The notes: generated by a model from the letters alone, not told the origin. Positions 52,176 to 60,800 are shown, counted from the first letter of the stretch. The stretch is 64,000 nt of DNA from Enterococcus ratti (GCF_001886195.1 NZ_JXLB01000012.1:1-64000); one strand, 5' to 3'. Numbers and translations: made by a program.

Positions 52176-52225
52176 AAACCGATCCCAAAAATTAGGATAG
52201 CTAATGGTTGGGTCGGTTTATTTAT
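52176..52225 (+). terminator. terminator of the nusA-infB operon
   Basis: AAACCGATCCCA pairs with TGGGTCGGTTT and is followed by ATTTATTT. Confidence 0.8.
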
Positions 52226-52436
52226 TTAAAGTTTGTTTAAAATTAGAAGAAAATTTATCATTGAAAATGCGACCCCATTAGCGATAGAAATGGTGAGAAA
52301 AAATAGTTTTTCTAGCTATAGCAATTACAAATGGATGTTTCGTATTAATAGATAATAAAGGTTTCTAACTATTTTATTACTGAACCATAAGAAGCGCAGA
52401 AAAAATGTTCAAGGACATCAGTATTTTTTTGATATG

Positions 52437-52445
52437 TGTTATAAT
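52437..52445 (+). promoter_or_regulatory. extended -10 promoter of truB
   Basis: TG-T-TATAAT lies 36 bases before the truB start; no -35 at proper spacing. Confidence 0.6.
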
Positions 52446-52481
52446 TATACAGTTAATATTTTAAATGATAGGAGAAAAAGA

Positions 52482-53405
52482 ATGGATGGATTATTACCTT
52501 TATGGAAAGAACGGGGAATGACGAGCCATGATTGTGTATTTAAATTAAGAAAAATTTTACATACCAAAAAAATTGGGCATGGTGGTACATTAGATCCCAA
52601 CGTTGAGGGCGTGTTACCCATTTGTATTGGAAAAGCAACAAAAGTGATTGAATATTTAGCGGATTCAGGAAAAATATATGAAGGAGAGATTACTTTAGGT
52701 TTTAGCACAACGACAGAGGATAAATCAGGTGAAAAAGTAGAAAGTAAAAAAGTAGAGAAATTACTTACTGAAGAAAAAATTGATTCGATTATGCAGAGCT
52801 TTGTAGGTGAAATCACACAAATACCTCCCATGTATTCCGCAGTGAAAGTAAATGGAAAGCGTCTTTATGAATATGCTAGAACCAATCAAATCGTTACACG
52901 TCCTGTCCGTAAAGTAAAAATTTATCGTTTTAAAAGAATCAGTAAGCTTCACTGGGACAAAGACAAAGGATTATTATCTTGGCGATTTGAAGTGGCCTGT
53001 GGGAAAGGGACTTATGTTAGGACCTTAGCTGTTGATACGGGGAAAAAATTAGGATATCCAGCGCATATGTCTGATTTGGTTCGTTTAGCTAGTGCTGGAA
53101 TGGAGAAAAACCAAGCCATTACTTTACAGCAAGTCGCAGATTATTTTGAGGCAGGAACTTTTGAAAAATATTTATTACCCTTAGAAATTGGAGTAGCTCG
53201 TTTTAAAAGAGTAGATATTGATGAACAAGTTTGGAAAAAAGTTAAAAATGGAATGAGATTGGCCTATGAAGTATTTGCCTTAGAAGAAATGCCTACAGAA
53301 GAAATTGCTTTATTTTACCAAGGGAAAGTAGTGAGTATTTACCAACCAAATCCTAAAGAAAAAAACAAATTAAAACCAAGCAAAGTACTGAGGAATGGGG
53401 TATAA
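52482..53405 (+). CDS. truB: tRNA pseudouridine-55 synthase
   Basis: Makes pseudouridine 55 in the T-loop of tRNAs. The 307-residue enzyme has the catalytic-Asp motif GHGGTLDPNVEGVLP, KVIEYLADSGKIYEGEITLGFSTTTED and CGKGTYVRTLAVDTGKKLG. ATAGGAGA precedes the ATG at 52482; the frame's earlier start at 52434 lies on the promoter. It is followed by ribF after 2 bases. Confidence 0.95.
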   Translation: MDGLLPLWKERGMTSHDCVFKLRKILHTKKIGHGGTLDPNVEGVLPICIGKATKVIEYLADSGKIYEGEITLGFSTTTEDKSGEKVESKKVEKLLTEEKIDSIMQSFVGEITQIPPMYSAVKVNGKRLYEYARTNQIVTRPVRKVKIYRFKRISKLHWDKDKGLLSWRFEVACGKGTYVRTLAVDTGKKLGYPAHMSDLVRLASAGMEKNQAITLQQVADYFEAGTFEKYLLPLEIGVARFKRVDIDEQVWKKVKNGMRLAYEVFALEEMPTEEIALFYQGKVVSIYQPNPKEKNKLKPSKVLRNGV

Positions 53406-53407
53406 AA

Positions 53408-54343
53408 ATGAAAATTATTAAAATGAGACATCCTTATCAAAGGAAACAAATCCCTCAAGAAAATGTAGTACTCATCTTGGGATTTTTTGATGGGGTACAT
53501 CTAGGGCATCAACAGGTAATAAATACTGGGAAAGAAATTGCCAAAAAAAAAGGACTAAAACTAGCTTTAATGACGTTCAACCAGCATCCTGCGATCGTAT
53601 TTAAAAAAATTAATCCCAGCCAAGTAAAATATTTGACAACATTGGAGCAAAAAGAAAAAAAAATGGCTTCATTAGGAATTGACTACCTTTATGAAATTGA
53701 TTTTACTTCTTCTTTTGCTCATTTGACTCCCCAAGAATTTGTAGATCAATATATTGTCGGTCTCCATGCGAAAGTTGCTGTTTCTGGATTTGATTATACC
53801 TATGGACCAAAAGAAATTGCAAATGTTGAACACTTGCCAATATATGCAAAAAAAAGGTTTGAAATCGTGACCGTACCAAAAGAAGAAGATCAAGGTGAAA
53901 AGATCAGTTCCACTCGTATTCGCCGGTTATTAGATGAAGGAGCCATTGAGAAAGTCGTATGTTTATTAGGAGCTGCTTATGAAGTAGAAGGTGTGGTTGT
54001 GCATGGAGATGCACGCGGTCGTCTCTTAGGATTTCCTACAGCAAACATTAAGGTAAAAAGTACAGTCTATCTTCCTAAAGAAGGTGTTTATGTATCGGAA
54101 ATTAAGGTTGGTGAAAATTGGTATCCAGCTATGGGATCGATTGGTCATAACGATACGTTCGGAGAAAATCGAGAATTAACCGTTGAGTTATATATTTTAA
54201 ATTTTGATCAAGACATTTATGGCGAACACGTAAAAGTACGTTGGCATCACTTTTTGAGAAATCAAGTGAAGTTTCCAAACATGGAGACGCTAATTGAACA
54301 GTTAAAATCAGATGAGAAAGCAACTATCGACTATTTTGCTTAA
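53408..54343 (+). CDS. ribF: bifunctional riboflavin kinase / FAD synthetase
   Basis: Converts riboflavin to FMN and FAD. The 311-residue protein has an N-terminal adenylyltransferase (VLILGFFDGVHLGHQQVI and GEKISSTRIRRLLDEG) and a C-terminal flavokinase (GRLLGFPTANI ... PKEGVYVSEI, VELYILNF). It is cotranscribed with truB. Confidence 0.95.
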   Translation: MKIIKMRHPYQRKQIPQENVVLILGFFDGVHLGHQQVINTGKEIAKKKGLKLALMTFNQHPAIVFKKINPSQVKYLTTLEQKEKKMASLGIDYLYEIDFTSSFAHLTPQEFVDQYIVGLHAKVAVSGFDYTYGPKEIANVEHLPIYAKKRFEIVTVPKEEDQGEKISSTRIRRLLDEGAIEKVVCLLGAAYEVEGVVVHGDARGRLLGFPTANIKVKSTVYLPKEGVYVSEIKVGENWYPAMGSIGHNDTFGENRELTVELYILNFDQDIYGEHVKVRWHHFLRNQVKFPNMETLIEQLKSDEKATIDYFA

Positions 54344-54370
54344 TAAAATAATATCGGTATTTTTACTCAC

Positions 54371-54414
54371 AAGTCCATCCTCAGTCTATTGAGCAAAGCT
54401 GGGCTTATTTTTTC
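54371..54414 (+). terminator. terminator after ribF
   Basis: AAGTCCA pairs with TGGGCTT, with an inner CTCA / TGAG stem, followed by ATTTTTTC. Confidence 0.7.
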
Positions 54415-54703
54415 TAAAAGGTAGTGATTGAAGCAGATTTTTCTAGCGTTGAATGAATTAATTATAACGAGAAATTTTTTTGTTACGTAGTTAGATATTC
54501 GTATAGTTATGTCAGTGTTTAAAAGCAGCTATAGGTCGATGTTTTATCTAAAAAAGAGGAATAAAATATTGAAGAAAAAGACAATAACGGTATTTATTAA
54601 GTAATAAAAGGAAATATTTGACTTTTCATTAGCCATAAAAAAAGAAAATCGTATTATTTGTCTCAATTATGAGGACCTGTAGTATCCTTAATCTAAAGAG
54701 CAA
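54415..54703. other. gene-free AT-rich stretch
   Basis: I see no coding frame here. It leads into the dehydrogenase relic and marks the boundary between the core gene block and the accessory region. Confidence 0.5.
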
Positions 54704-55078
54704 ATGAAAACAAAAGAAAAGCAAATATACAAAAAACTAAGAAATAAACAGCTTTAGTAACTCGCGGTGCAAAAGGGATAGAGCCAGTTGTTAACGCTTA
54801 GGTAAAGAAAAAATGAATGCTGTAGTTATAAAGAAGGAACGTAAGCAGCTGTAGCAACTATTGAAGAAACAAGGAGAAAAGCAGTTGTAGTAAAATCTGA
54901 TATCAGTACAGAAGAAGGGATGGAAAGTTTATTAACGCAAGCTGTTGAAACATTTGGGAAATTAGTTCTTTGGGTGATGCTGGAATGGAAAATCAACATT
55001 CAACTCATAAACGCCCTTTTGAAGATGGGAAAAAATTTTTAAAAGTAAATCTAATTGGGGTATTTTTAGGAATAAAAA

Positions 55079-55115
55079 AATCTTTAAATTATTTCGAAAA
55101 AATAATTTAAAGATT
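55079..55115. repeat. 15-bp inverted repeat inside SDR relic
   Basis: AATCTTTAAATTATT and its exact complement lie around a 7-base loop, directly followed by GGGGGACAAAAGTAAAG. It sits at the point where the middle of the SDR gene is missing, so it may be the scar of an insertion or deletion. Confidence 0.7.
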
Positions 55116-55117
55116 GG

Positions 55118-55141
55118 GGGACAAAAGTAAAGAATACTTTT
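55118..55141 (+). repeat. 24-bp repeat, copy 1
   Basis: The 24-base sequence beginning GGGACAAAAGTAAAG occurs again, inverted and without mismatch, at 60740-60763. Confidence 0.8.
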
Positions 55142-55349
55142 CATTGAAAAAATGATACCTATTAGACGCGTTGGACGATCAGATGAAATAGCAGCAGCTT
55201 GGTTAGCTTCTGATGATTAAGGCATTACGTTTTTTTGATGGCGGAGTGAAACTTTATCTGTCTTTTCAAGGTGAAAAATGGTAAAAATACAGACAAAACA
55301 AGGCGATAGATAGTTGTTCTTTCGTCTTGTTTTGTGTTAGGTAAGTCAT

Positions 55350-55802
55350 TTAATCTTTAAATGAAACAGCTGTTTGATTTTGTAATAAATTATTGATCCA
55401 AGTACCAAAATTCGTTACATAGTTAAAATTGCCACCAATTAGAATTTCGTATTCGTTTTCTTTAAAATGAATGTATTGAAGTAACCGATCTTTTTTGTTT
55501 GCATATACATCTAAATGGTAATTAAGAATCTTTTCTTTTAATTCGTTCATTTTGTGGAAATCATTGACAACAAATGAAAATTTTAGGATGACTGGTGCAT
55601 CAAATGCTAGTTGTTTCTCTTCTTTGATCACTGCATTTTCTTTGCCACCATAGAGAAAATCAAATAAATTTTGTTCAGAAAATTTCCATTTTCCTCCGAC
55701 TTTTGTTCCTTTTAATTTTCCTTCACGTAGATAGTTTCTAATTGACCGCGTTGTAACACCAAGCTGTTCAGCTAATTCTTGCACTGAATAATACCCTTTC
55801 AA
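55350..55802 (-). CDS. helix-turn-helix DNA-binding protein (MerR/excisionase-type head)
   Basis: A 150-residue protein. The N-terminal HTH of the MerR/excisionase fold reads YYSVQELAEQLGVTTRSIRNYLREGKLKGTKVGGKWKFSEQNLFDFL. It is followed by an unrecognised domain (KFSFVVNDFHKMNELKEKILNYHL ... NYVTNFGTWINNLL). The start is a TTG at 55802 five bases after AGGAGGGA; upstream codons have no site. It is transcribed away from the RiPP locus 540 bases off and is a candidate regulator of it, which is inference from position only. Confidence 0.8.
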   Translation of the reverse strand: MKGYYSVQELAEQLGVTTRSIRNYLREGKLKGTKVGGKWKFSEQNLFDFLYGGKENAVIKEEKQLAFDAPVILKFSFVVNDFHKMNELKEKILNYHLDVYANKKDRLLQYIHFKENEYEILIGGNFNYVTNFGTWINNLLQNQTAVSFKD

Positions 55803-56344
55803 TAGCTCCCTCCTAACTGATAACCATTCATTTGAAACTAAAGGCATGGAATTGATAAAAAATTCCTATAGTTTTCAAAGCAATCTGCAAATGAATAAGT
55901 AATTTCTTCTACTCTACCAATAGATTATACTAAAAACAACGCTAAAAAAATAGATTTGTTTAATAAATAAACGTTATGTGTATATATTTATCTTGTTATC
56001 ATAACTGGGTTGATAATTATTTTTTATTAAAAATTGTTATTTTAAATAACGGTAATTGAACTAAATGAAGCATTCATTGAAAGAGATTAAAATTAAATAA
56101 TTTAGCAAAAGAATTAAATTTATGCTACGAAAAAAGAAGAAATTATTATTAAATTTTTGTTTCGTTATATAATCGATGAATAAATCCTCATTATTTTAAA
56201 ATTTTTTATTTTATAACTAACGTTCCTAATTTTTTTAAGTAGAAACATTATTGAAATATTTTATTTAAAAGTTTATACTTAATGTTAGGAAAAACGATGA
56301 ATATATTGTAAAATTTTCCTAAATGTTTTGAAAGGAGACTTATT
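55803..56344. other. control region of the RiPP locus
   Basis: 542 bp of very AT-rich DNA without a gene. Near its right end is an inverted repeat TTAGGAAAA / TTTTCCTAA (56285-56322) that encloses a TAAAAT -10 candidate. Another TTAGGAA copy lies inverted at about 56220. These are likely operator elements for the precursor gene. Confidence 0.5.
56285..56322. promoter_or_regulatory. candidate operator/promoter of the RiPP precursor
   Basis: A 9-bp inverted repeat TTAGGAAAA ... TTTTCCTAA with 20 bases between arms brackets a TAAAAT at 56309-56314, some 30 bases before the precursor's start. The regulator is unknown. Confidence 0.5.
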
Positions 56345-56431
56345 ATGTTTGTTAAACCCGTGCTAAAAAAAGTTTCTGGAAGTATCTTATCCCCATGTTC
56401 TTGCGGATTACTTATTGGTAATGGTTCTTAA
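56345..56431 (+). CDS. RiPP precursor peptide with Cys-Ser-Cys core
   Basis: A 28-residue peptide. A basic leader MFVKPVLKKVSGSI is followed by LSPCSCGLLIGNGS, with cysteines at 18 and 20 and glycines at 21, 25 and 27. GAAAGGAG is 9 bases before the ATG, one of the best ribosome sites in the region. It immediately precedes a radical SAM/SPASM maturase and a PqqD-like recognition protein, the classic layout of radical SAM-modified peptides (sacti-, ranthi- or cyclophane peptides). The product type is inference; a thioether from the CSC cysteines is one possibility. I do not recognise the precursor family. Confidence 0.75.
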   Translation: MFVKPVLKKVSGSILSPCSCGLLIGNGS

Positions 56432-56449
56432 TAAAGTCTTCCGATGACG

Positions 56450-56520
56450 ATTGGGAAATAAGGTTGTCGTACAAACTCCCCTGTGATACGTTTATAAAAT
56501 GACAGCTTTGTTTCCCTAAT
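56450..56520 (+). other. long-range hairpin between precursor and maturase
   Basis: ATTGGGAAATAAGG (56450-56463) can pair with CTTTGTTTCCCTAAT (56506-56520) with one bulge and some G-U pairs. No U-run follows. It could slow read-through or translation and so set the ratio of precursor to enzyme. Confidence 0.4.
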
Positions 56521-56578
56521 TAAAATGCAACAAACAAAATCACTTGTTGTTCAGACTGGTAAAAGAGGTGATTTAAAA

Positions 56579-57781
56579 GTGAAAATTAAGGAAAATTTAT
56601 ATGCATATCCTTATTTAGACGAATTTATTTTACATAATGTTTTGCGAAGCAGTTGGATAGTCATTTCAAAAAAAGAATTTGAGATGATTCAATCACAAAA
56701 CTACGATGAATTATCCGAGACAACAAAAAAGAAAATTAAAACATTTCAATTGTTTTTAGATAAACCGTTAAATATAACAAGATTTGAAGCAAGTGTTCCT
56801 CAAACAGTCTATCTAGTGTTGACACATCAATGTAATTTAGCATGTGTTTATTGTTATGCAGAAGCAGATATGGCAAAAGATTATCCTAATCAGCTTACAT
56901 TTATTGAGTGGATTCATGTATTAAACCAATTAAAAGATTGTGGTGTTAAAAAAGTAGTGTTTACTGGAGGAGAAATCGGATTAACGCATGATTCATTAAA
57001 ATATATTGATTATGCTCATCAAATTGGTCTAGCAGTGGGAATAATTACAAATGGTACTTTGCTGGGGAAAAAAAGCAATGCGCAATTTTTAGCAGAAAAG
57101 TGTCAATCAATTACCATTAGTTTAGATTCAATCGACAAAGAAGAAAATGACAAAAATCGTGGAAATGGCTGCTACTCAATCGCTATGAGAGGAATTAAGC
57201 ATCTTTTGGCGCTTAATTATTCTCAGCTTTCAGTGAATACGACTATTACGAATCATAATATAGATTCCGTTGAACAAACTATTCAATTTTTCAAAAAGAA
57301 TGGGATTTCTTATAAATTGGGTGGGTTTAGCGAAATTGGTCGGGGAAGTATGTCGAAAGTTTCATTGACCTTTGAAGAAAGAAAGCGCTTAGAATGCGGA
57401 GAAAAAAATGAGTGGCGTTCTTCTTTTTTAAAGCCGTTCACTATAAAAGAATCATGCGGGTTGGGGCTCGGCGAATTTGCGATTAATCCAGTTGGCGATA
57501 TCTTTGCTTGCAAATTATTGGAGACGAAAGAGTATCAATTAGGAAATATCAGAGAAAAGAAATTGCAGGACATCTATTGTTCAGAAAATGTGCGAATAAT
57601 TGAAACACAAACAATCCATTAGTTATCTGAATGTCAAGGTTGCTCTTTTCTATATTTATGCGGCGGTGGTTGTCGTGCCCATCATTATTATCATACTAAT
57701 GATTTTAAAGGAGTAGACCAATCAGAATGCCAGTTATTAAAAGAAATAATAAAATATCAAATGTATCGTATTTGGAAATAA
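56579..57781 (+). pseudogene. radical SAM/SPASM peptide maturase, interrupted by an amber codon
   Basis: This enzyme would modify the 28-residue precursor. The SAM cluster site is CNLACVYC (C85, C89, C92), followed by VVFTGGEIGL and ITNGTLL of the radical SAM barrel. The SPASM domain starts with C293 and C311 (CGLGLGEFAINPVGDIFAC). An in-frame TAG at 57620-57622 (codon 348) stops translation. Read-through gives ECQGCSFLYLCGGGCRAHH ... SECQ and ends at 57781, so the last five cluster ligands lie beyond the stop. The likeliest start is GTG 56579 after AGAGGTGA; ATG 56525 has no ribosome site. A C-to-T change (CAG to TAG) would explain the stop. Confidence 0.88.
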
Positions 57782-57800
57782 AACGAGGGAGGGGTGCAGG

Positions 57801-58079
57801 ATGGAACTAAATGGTGAATTAGCTTATGAAAAATTAGGGAATGAAATTTATTTATCATTAAATGATGAAATTTATGTTTTAGATAATGAAGTCTCAATTT
57901 ATATTTTTGAATTATTAAAAAAGCAATTAGAGATTAGATTTATTAAAGAAAAAGTGATCGCTTATTTTTCGAATACTGATGAGTATTCAATTCAAGAAAA
58001 GAAACGTTTTGTAGATGAATTTATTGAAGATTTAATAGCTAATAATATTCTCTTAGAAAAAAGTAGTGAATCAACATGA
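57801..58079 (+). CDS. PqqD-like RiPP recognition element protein
   Basis: A 92-residue protein with the PqqD/RRE winged-helix pattern: EKLGNEIYLSLNDEIYVLDNEVSIYIFELLKKQ, then KEKVIAYF ... EKKRFVDEFIEDLIANNILLE. Free-standing RRE proteins bind the leader peptide and present it to the radical SAM enzyme. GAGGGAGGGG lies before the ATG. It follows the maturase by 19 bases and is followed by a strong terminator, so the locus is a three-gene operon. No transporter or leader peptidase is next to it. Confidence 0.78.
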   Translation: MELNGELAYEKLGNEIYLSLNDEIYVLDNEVSIYIFELLKKQLEIRFIKEKVIAYFSNTDEYSIQEKKRFVDEFIEDLIANNILLEKSSEST

Positions 58080-58129
58080 AAAAAGACAAATATGTTTACT
58101 AATACGAATGTAAAGTATCCATTTTTAAG

Positions 58130-58185
58130 AATAAGCCAACACTTACAAAAATTGTTCATCAGATTTTTGTAAGTGTTGGCTTATT
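58130..58185 (+). terminator. terminator of the RiPP operon
   Basis: A 23-bp perfect stem (AATAAGCCAACACTTACAAAAAT and complement) has a 10-base loop and a T-rich end. Confidence 0.88.
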
Positions 58186-59333
58186 TTAAACGTACTTGTT
58201 TTCCTATCTTTTTAAAGGAAAAAATACAAATTGACGTTACCGTTTGTTCCTATATTTTCTTAAAAAAAATTAGGGATTTTTCTCAATCAGTAAAACTAGA
58301 CAAACAAAAAAGCAAAATTTGTAATAGTAAGCGGTTTCAAATGGTTTTTTTTAGAATTAGTATAAGTAAAATAAAAGTATAACTATTGCAACACAGCATC
58401 TTCTTTTATTGAATAAGGAATAAAAAGTTCTGAAAAAGTAACATGTACATAGCTGCTAATGTAAAATCAATTTTTTTAACTGCAAATGAATTAAGTAATT
58501 CTAACTATTGACTGACGTGGTTTCAAATATCAGCAGTCACAAAGAAATGTAAAGAGGCGGTTTTACTCGTGTCAAATGGAGGCATAAATTCAAGGATCAA
58601 CTAGTACAACTTGATAGACAAAAATTAGAAAGAAATTAGAAAGAAATGTTTGGGAAAGTAGTAAGGTAAAATAAACGCTTCGTTCTCTGTCTTATCTGGT
58701 TTCATTAAAGAAGAGAAACAATAAATTTATTAGCTAATTACAAGTAAAAATAAGAAAATGGGGAGTCTTATTTTTCGTGGGGGAGAATAAAAGCATCAAA
58801 CGAATTTGCAGTAGTTGCGTAAAGATACTAGAAAAAGAATTTTGATTTAGTCAATGGTACACAAAATTCATTCATTATTTAATAAATGTCGGGGAAAAAG
58901 AGAGTGTTTTTGAAAGAGTATCATACTACTGTTAAGTCAGCATGCAGTTAAAAAGTAAGGGATGAAATATTCTTACTCGTGAAATGTAATTAAAAATTGA
59001 GGGATTTACGAGTAAAATGGATAATTATCAATATGGAAAAAAGAATAAAAATTGGTTAAATCGAAAGTCTTTTATAAAGCAGCTATGATTCTAACTGGTT
59101 GATCATATTTAAAGAGCGGATCAAAATCTATCATGATGTTTGGTTCGTTTTTTTGTATTAATCACCCTCTTACTCATTAAATATATTAAAATTAATAAAT
59201 ATTTTCTATCAAATTTAATATTTGTGTTATCTTATAACATGGGCAAATTGTTACATACACGGATAAGCAGTTAAAAAGGTGTGCGTTATTTTGGGAGTAG
59301 TTATAAAAAGATAGGCTATAGGGGGAGTTATTA
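58186..59333. other. 1.1-kb stretch without intact gene, probable gene graveyard
   Basis: No intact gene is visible. Around 58460-58680 two frames give gene-like fragments (LTANELSNSN; WFQISAVTKKCKEAVLL; RVKWRHKFKDQLVQLDRQKLER) that could be one protein broken by frameshifts. I cannot name it. A terminator lies at 59116-59154. A transporter or immunity gene of the RiPP locus could have been lost here, but the sequence does not show it. Confidence 0.5.
59116..59154 (+). terminator. terminator in gene-free stretch
   Basis: GCGGATCAAA pairs with TTTGGTTCGT (G-U tolerated) and is followed by TTTTTT. No intact gene precedes it, consistent with a decayed transcription unit upstream. Confidence 0.65.
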
Positions 59334-60596
59334 ATGGAAGTGAGTATTTATATTCTATTGTTTCATCTGAATTTTGCTTTAACATGGTATATTTTGTTGG
59401 CAAAAAATAAGTGGACAGTAGATATTTTGATTCGCTTGTGTTTGATGTTTCTTAATTTATGGCTCAGTGAACTTACGAGTCAGTTTCTAGTTTTGCTCTA
59501 TATTTATCATGCTGTCCAAATTTTTCGTGAGAACAAAAATATCTTTGTTGCTGTTTTATTAAATACTTTTTGCATAAATGCTATTGGTATCTCCATTTTT
59601 TTAACCATCGAGTTTCCTAGACTTGTAAGTCATTGTGAGTTAGGAACGAATGGGGTACTGCAAATCTTTCTTTTGTTGATTATTCTTTTAGCAATGAAAA
59701 TAATCGAGCAAAGGTATCAAATTATTTCTTATCTTTATTCATATAAAAAACAACGTAATTTTTCTGTAGTATTATTCTTTTCGATCTTTATTCCTTTTTT
59801 ATTGTACCACACGCTCTTTCCAAATGATTCGCTCTACTTTATTTTAACTTCTTGTTTGTTGATTTTGATTAATTCTTTTTATGAATTATTTATGCTTTTG
59901 ATTGTATTGAATGAACAAAAGGAAGAATATTATAGCGTATACATGGAGAGCATGAAAAGGAACAAGGAATATTATCGGAAGCTAGAAGAATTTTGCCATG
60001 ACTATAAAAACTATATTGGCGTTTTGGAAAATCTTTTACAGAATAATCAGTTCAAACAGGAATTGGAAGCAGTTGTAAACTATGAAAAAGATTTTTTTGA
60101 AACACAACTAAAAGATACGCTACATATCAAGTTACAAAAGATTCACGATCCATTGCTACAAGGGATTTTTTCAAAATTTATGGCACGAGCAGAGGAACTA
60201 AAAATTCCTTATGTTATTCAAATTAATCACATCATCCCAAAATTGACAATTAATTCATATGATATGATTCGTTTATTCACAAATATTACCGAAAATTCCT
60301 TGACTCATTACGAGAGTCATCCAGCAATAGATAGAAAAGAGATTATCATTAAAATAGAAAATTTAGTGGATTGTTTTTATTTTGAATTTAGTAATCCTAG
60401 CAAAAAAACGGAGTGCAATGTAACAGATCTATTAAATAAAGGAACGACCAGACAAGAAAACAGCAAAGGAATCGGATTATATAGTGTTAAGAAGATTATT
60501 GAAAATAATGAAAATATATCATTAAGTTTAAAGTATGATAGAAAAGAGCAGCGCTTTTATTGTGTGTTAACGCTAAGAAAACAAATCATTATCTAA
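59334..60596 (+). CDS. AgrC-like sensor histidine kinase (peptide quorum-sensing type)
   Basis: A 420-residue kinase. Six or so hydrophobic segments fill the first 200 residues, as in peptide-pheromone receptors. The dimerisation helix carries the phospho-acceptor H222 in EEFCHDYKNYIG (HPK10 type). The ATPase domain has NITENSLTHYE (N box) and KGIGLYSVKKII (G box). TAGGGGGAG precedes the ATG. No agrB or agrD gene is seen nearby; the signal could be the adjacent RiPP product or a peptide encoded elsewhere. The cognate regulator is convergent and frameshifted. Confidence 0.88.
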   Translation: MEVSIYILLFHLNFALTWYILLAKNKWTVDILIRLCLMFLNLWLSELTSQFLVLLYIYHAVQIFRENKNIFVAVLLNTFCINAIGISIFLTIEFPRLVSHCELGTNGVLQIFLLLIILLAMKIIEQRYQIISYLYSYKKQRNFSVVLFFSIFIPFLLYHTLFPNDSLYFILTSCLLILINSFYELFMLLIVLNEQKEEYYSVYMESMKRNKEYYRKLEEFCHDYKNYIGVLENLLQNNQFKQELEAVVNYEKDFFETQLKDTLHIKLQKIHDPLLQGIFSKFMARAEELKIPYVIQINHIIPKLTINSYDMIRLFTNITENSLTHYESHPAIDRKEIIIKIENLVDCFYFEFSNPSKKTECNVTDLLNKGTTRQENSKGIGLYSVKKIIENNENISLSLKYDRKEQRFYCVLTLRKQIII

Positions 60597-60643
60597 AAAT
60601 AAGTATGGAGCAGAAGTGTTTAATTCCGAAAAATAAGAAAAAA

Positions 60644-60690
60644 TTCACGAAAATTCTTTTAAATTTTTTGTGAAATTCGGCTTATTTACG
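60644..60690 (+). terminator. hairpin after the sensor kinase
   Basis: TTCACGAAAA pairs with TTTTTTGTGAA, extended by an outer partial stem, with CTTATTTA after it. It is a moderate terminator. Confidence 0.45.
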
Positions 60691-60739
60691 AAGGATTTTC
60701 TTTTATTTCCCCTGTTTATCTGTTTTTAGATCGTGAAAT

Positions 60740-60763
60740 AAAAGTATTCTTTACTTTTGTCCC
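60740..60763 (-). repeat. 24-bp repeat, copy 2
   Basis: Exact reverse complement of the sequence at 55118-55141. It is extended here by CACGCTC, giving GAGCGTGGGACAAAAG on the minus strand. Confidence 0.8.
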
Positions 60764-60800
60764 ACGCTCATTTTTTTGCTGCTGTAAAAAGATAAAGTGA

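Larger units (their letters stand above)
54704..55284 (+). pseudogene. decayed short-chain dehydrogenase (glucose 1-dehydrogenase-like)
   Basis: Pieces of one SDR protein appear in order but in different frames: TALVTRGAKGI (NAD motif, Gly lost), then AVVVKSDISTEEGMESLLTQAVETFGKL. DAGMENQHSTHKRPFEDGKKFLKVNLIGVFLGIKK follows, and finally PIRRVGRSDEIAAAWLASDD and FFDGGVKLYLSFQGEKW before a TAA. There are several stops and frameshifts, and the catalytic Ser-Tyr-Lys segment between FLGIKK and PIRRVG is missing. It is replaced by an inverted repeat (55079-55115) and a 24-bp motif that recurs at 60740. The gene is dead. Confidence 0.85.

Noticed and set aside
57620-57622. Recoding of TAG as pyrrolysine or selenocysteine
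   Set aside because: Selenocysteine uses TGA, and pyrrolysine systems are not expected in this group; a plain nonsense mutation is simpler.
58173-58382. 69-codon open frame after the RiPP operon
   Set aside because: Its start lies inside the operon terminator stem, it has no ribosome site and its composition is like random AT-rich DNA.
59160-59333. Possible AgrD-like autoinducer gene before the sensor kinase
   Set aside because: Only a ten-codon frame (MGKLLHTRIS) is present, with none of the features of an AgrD peptide.
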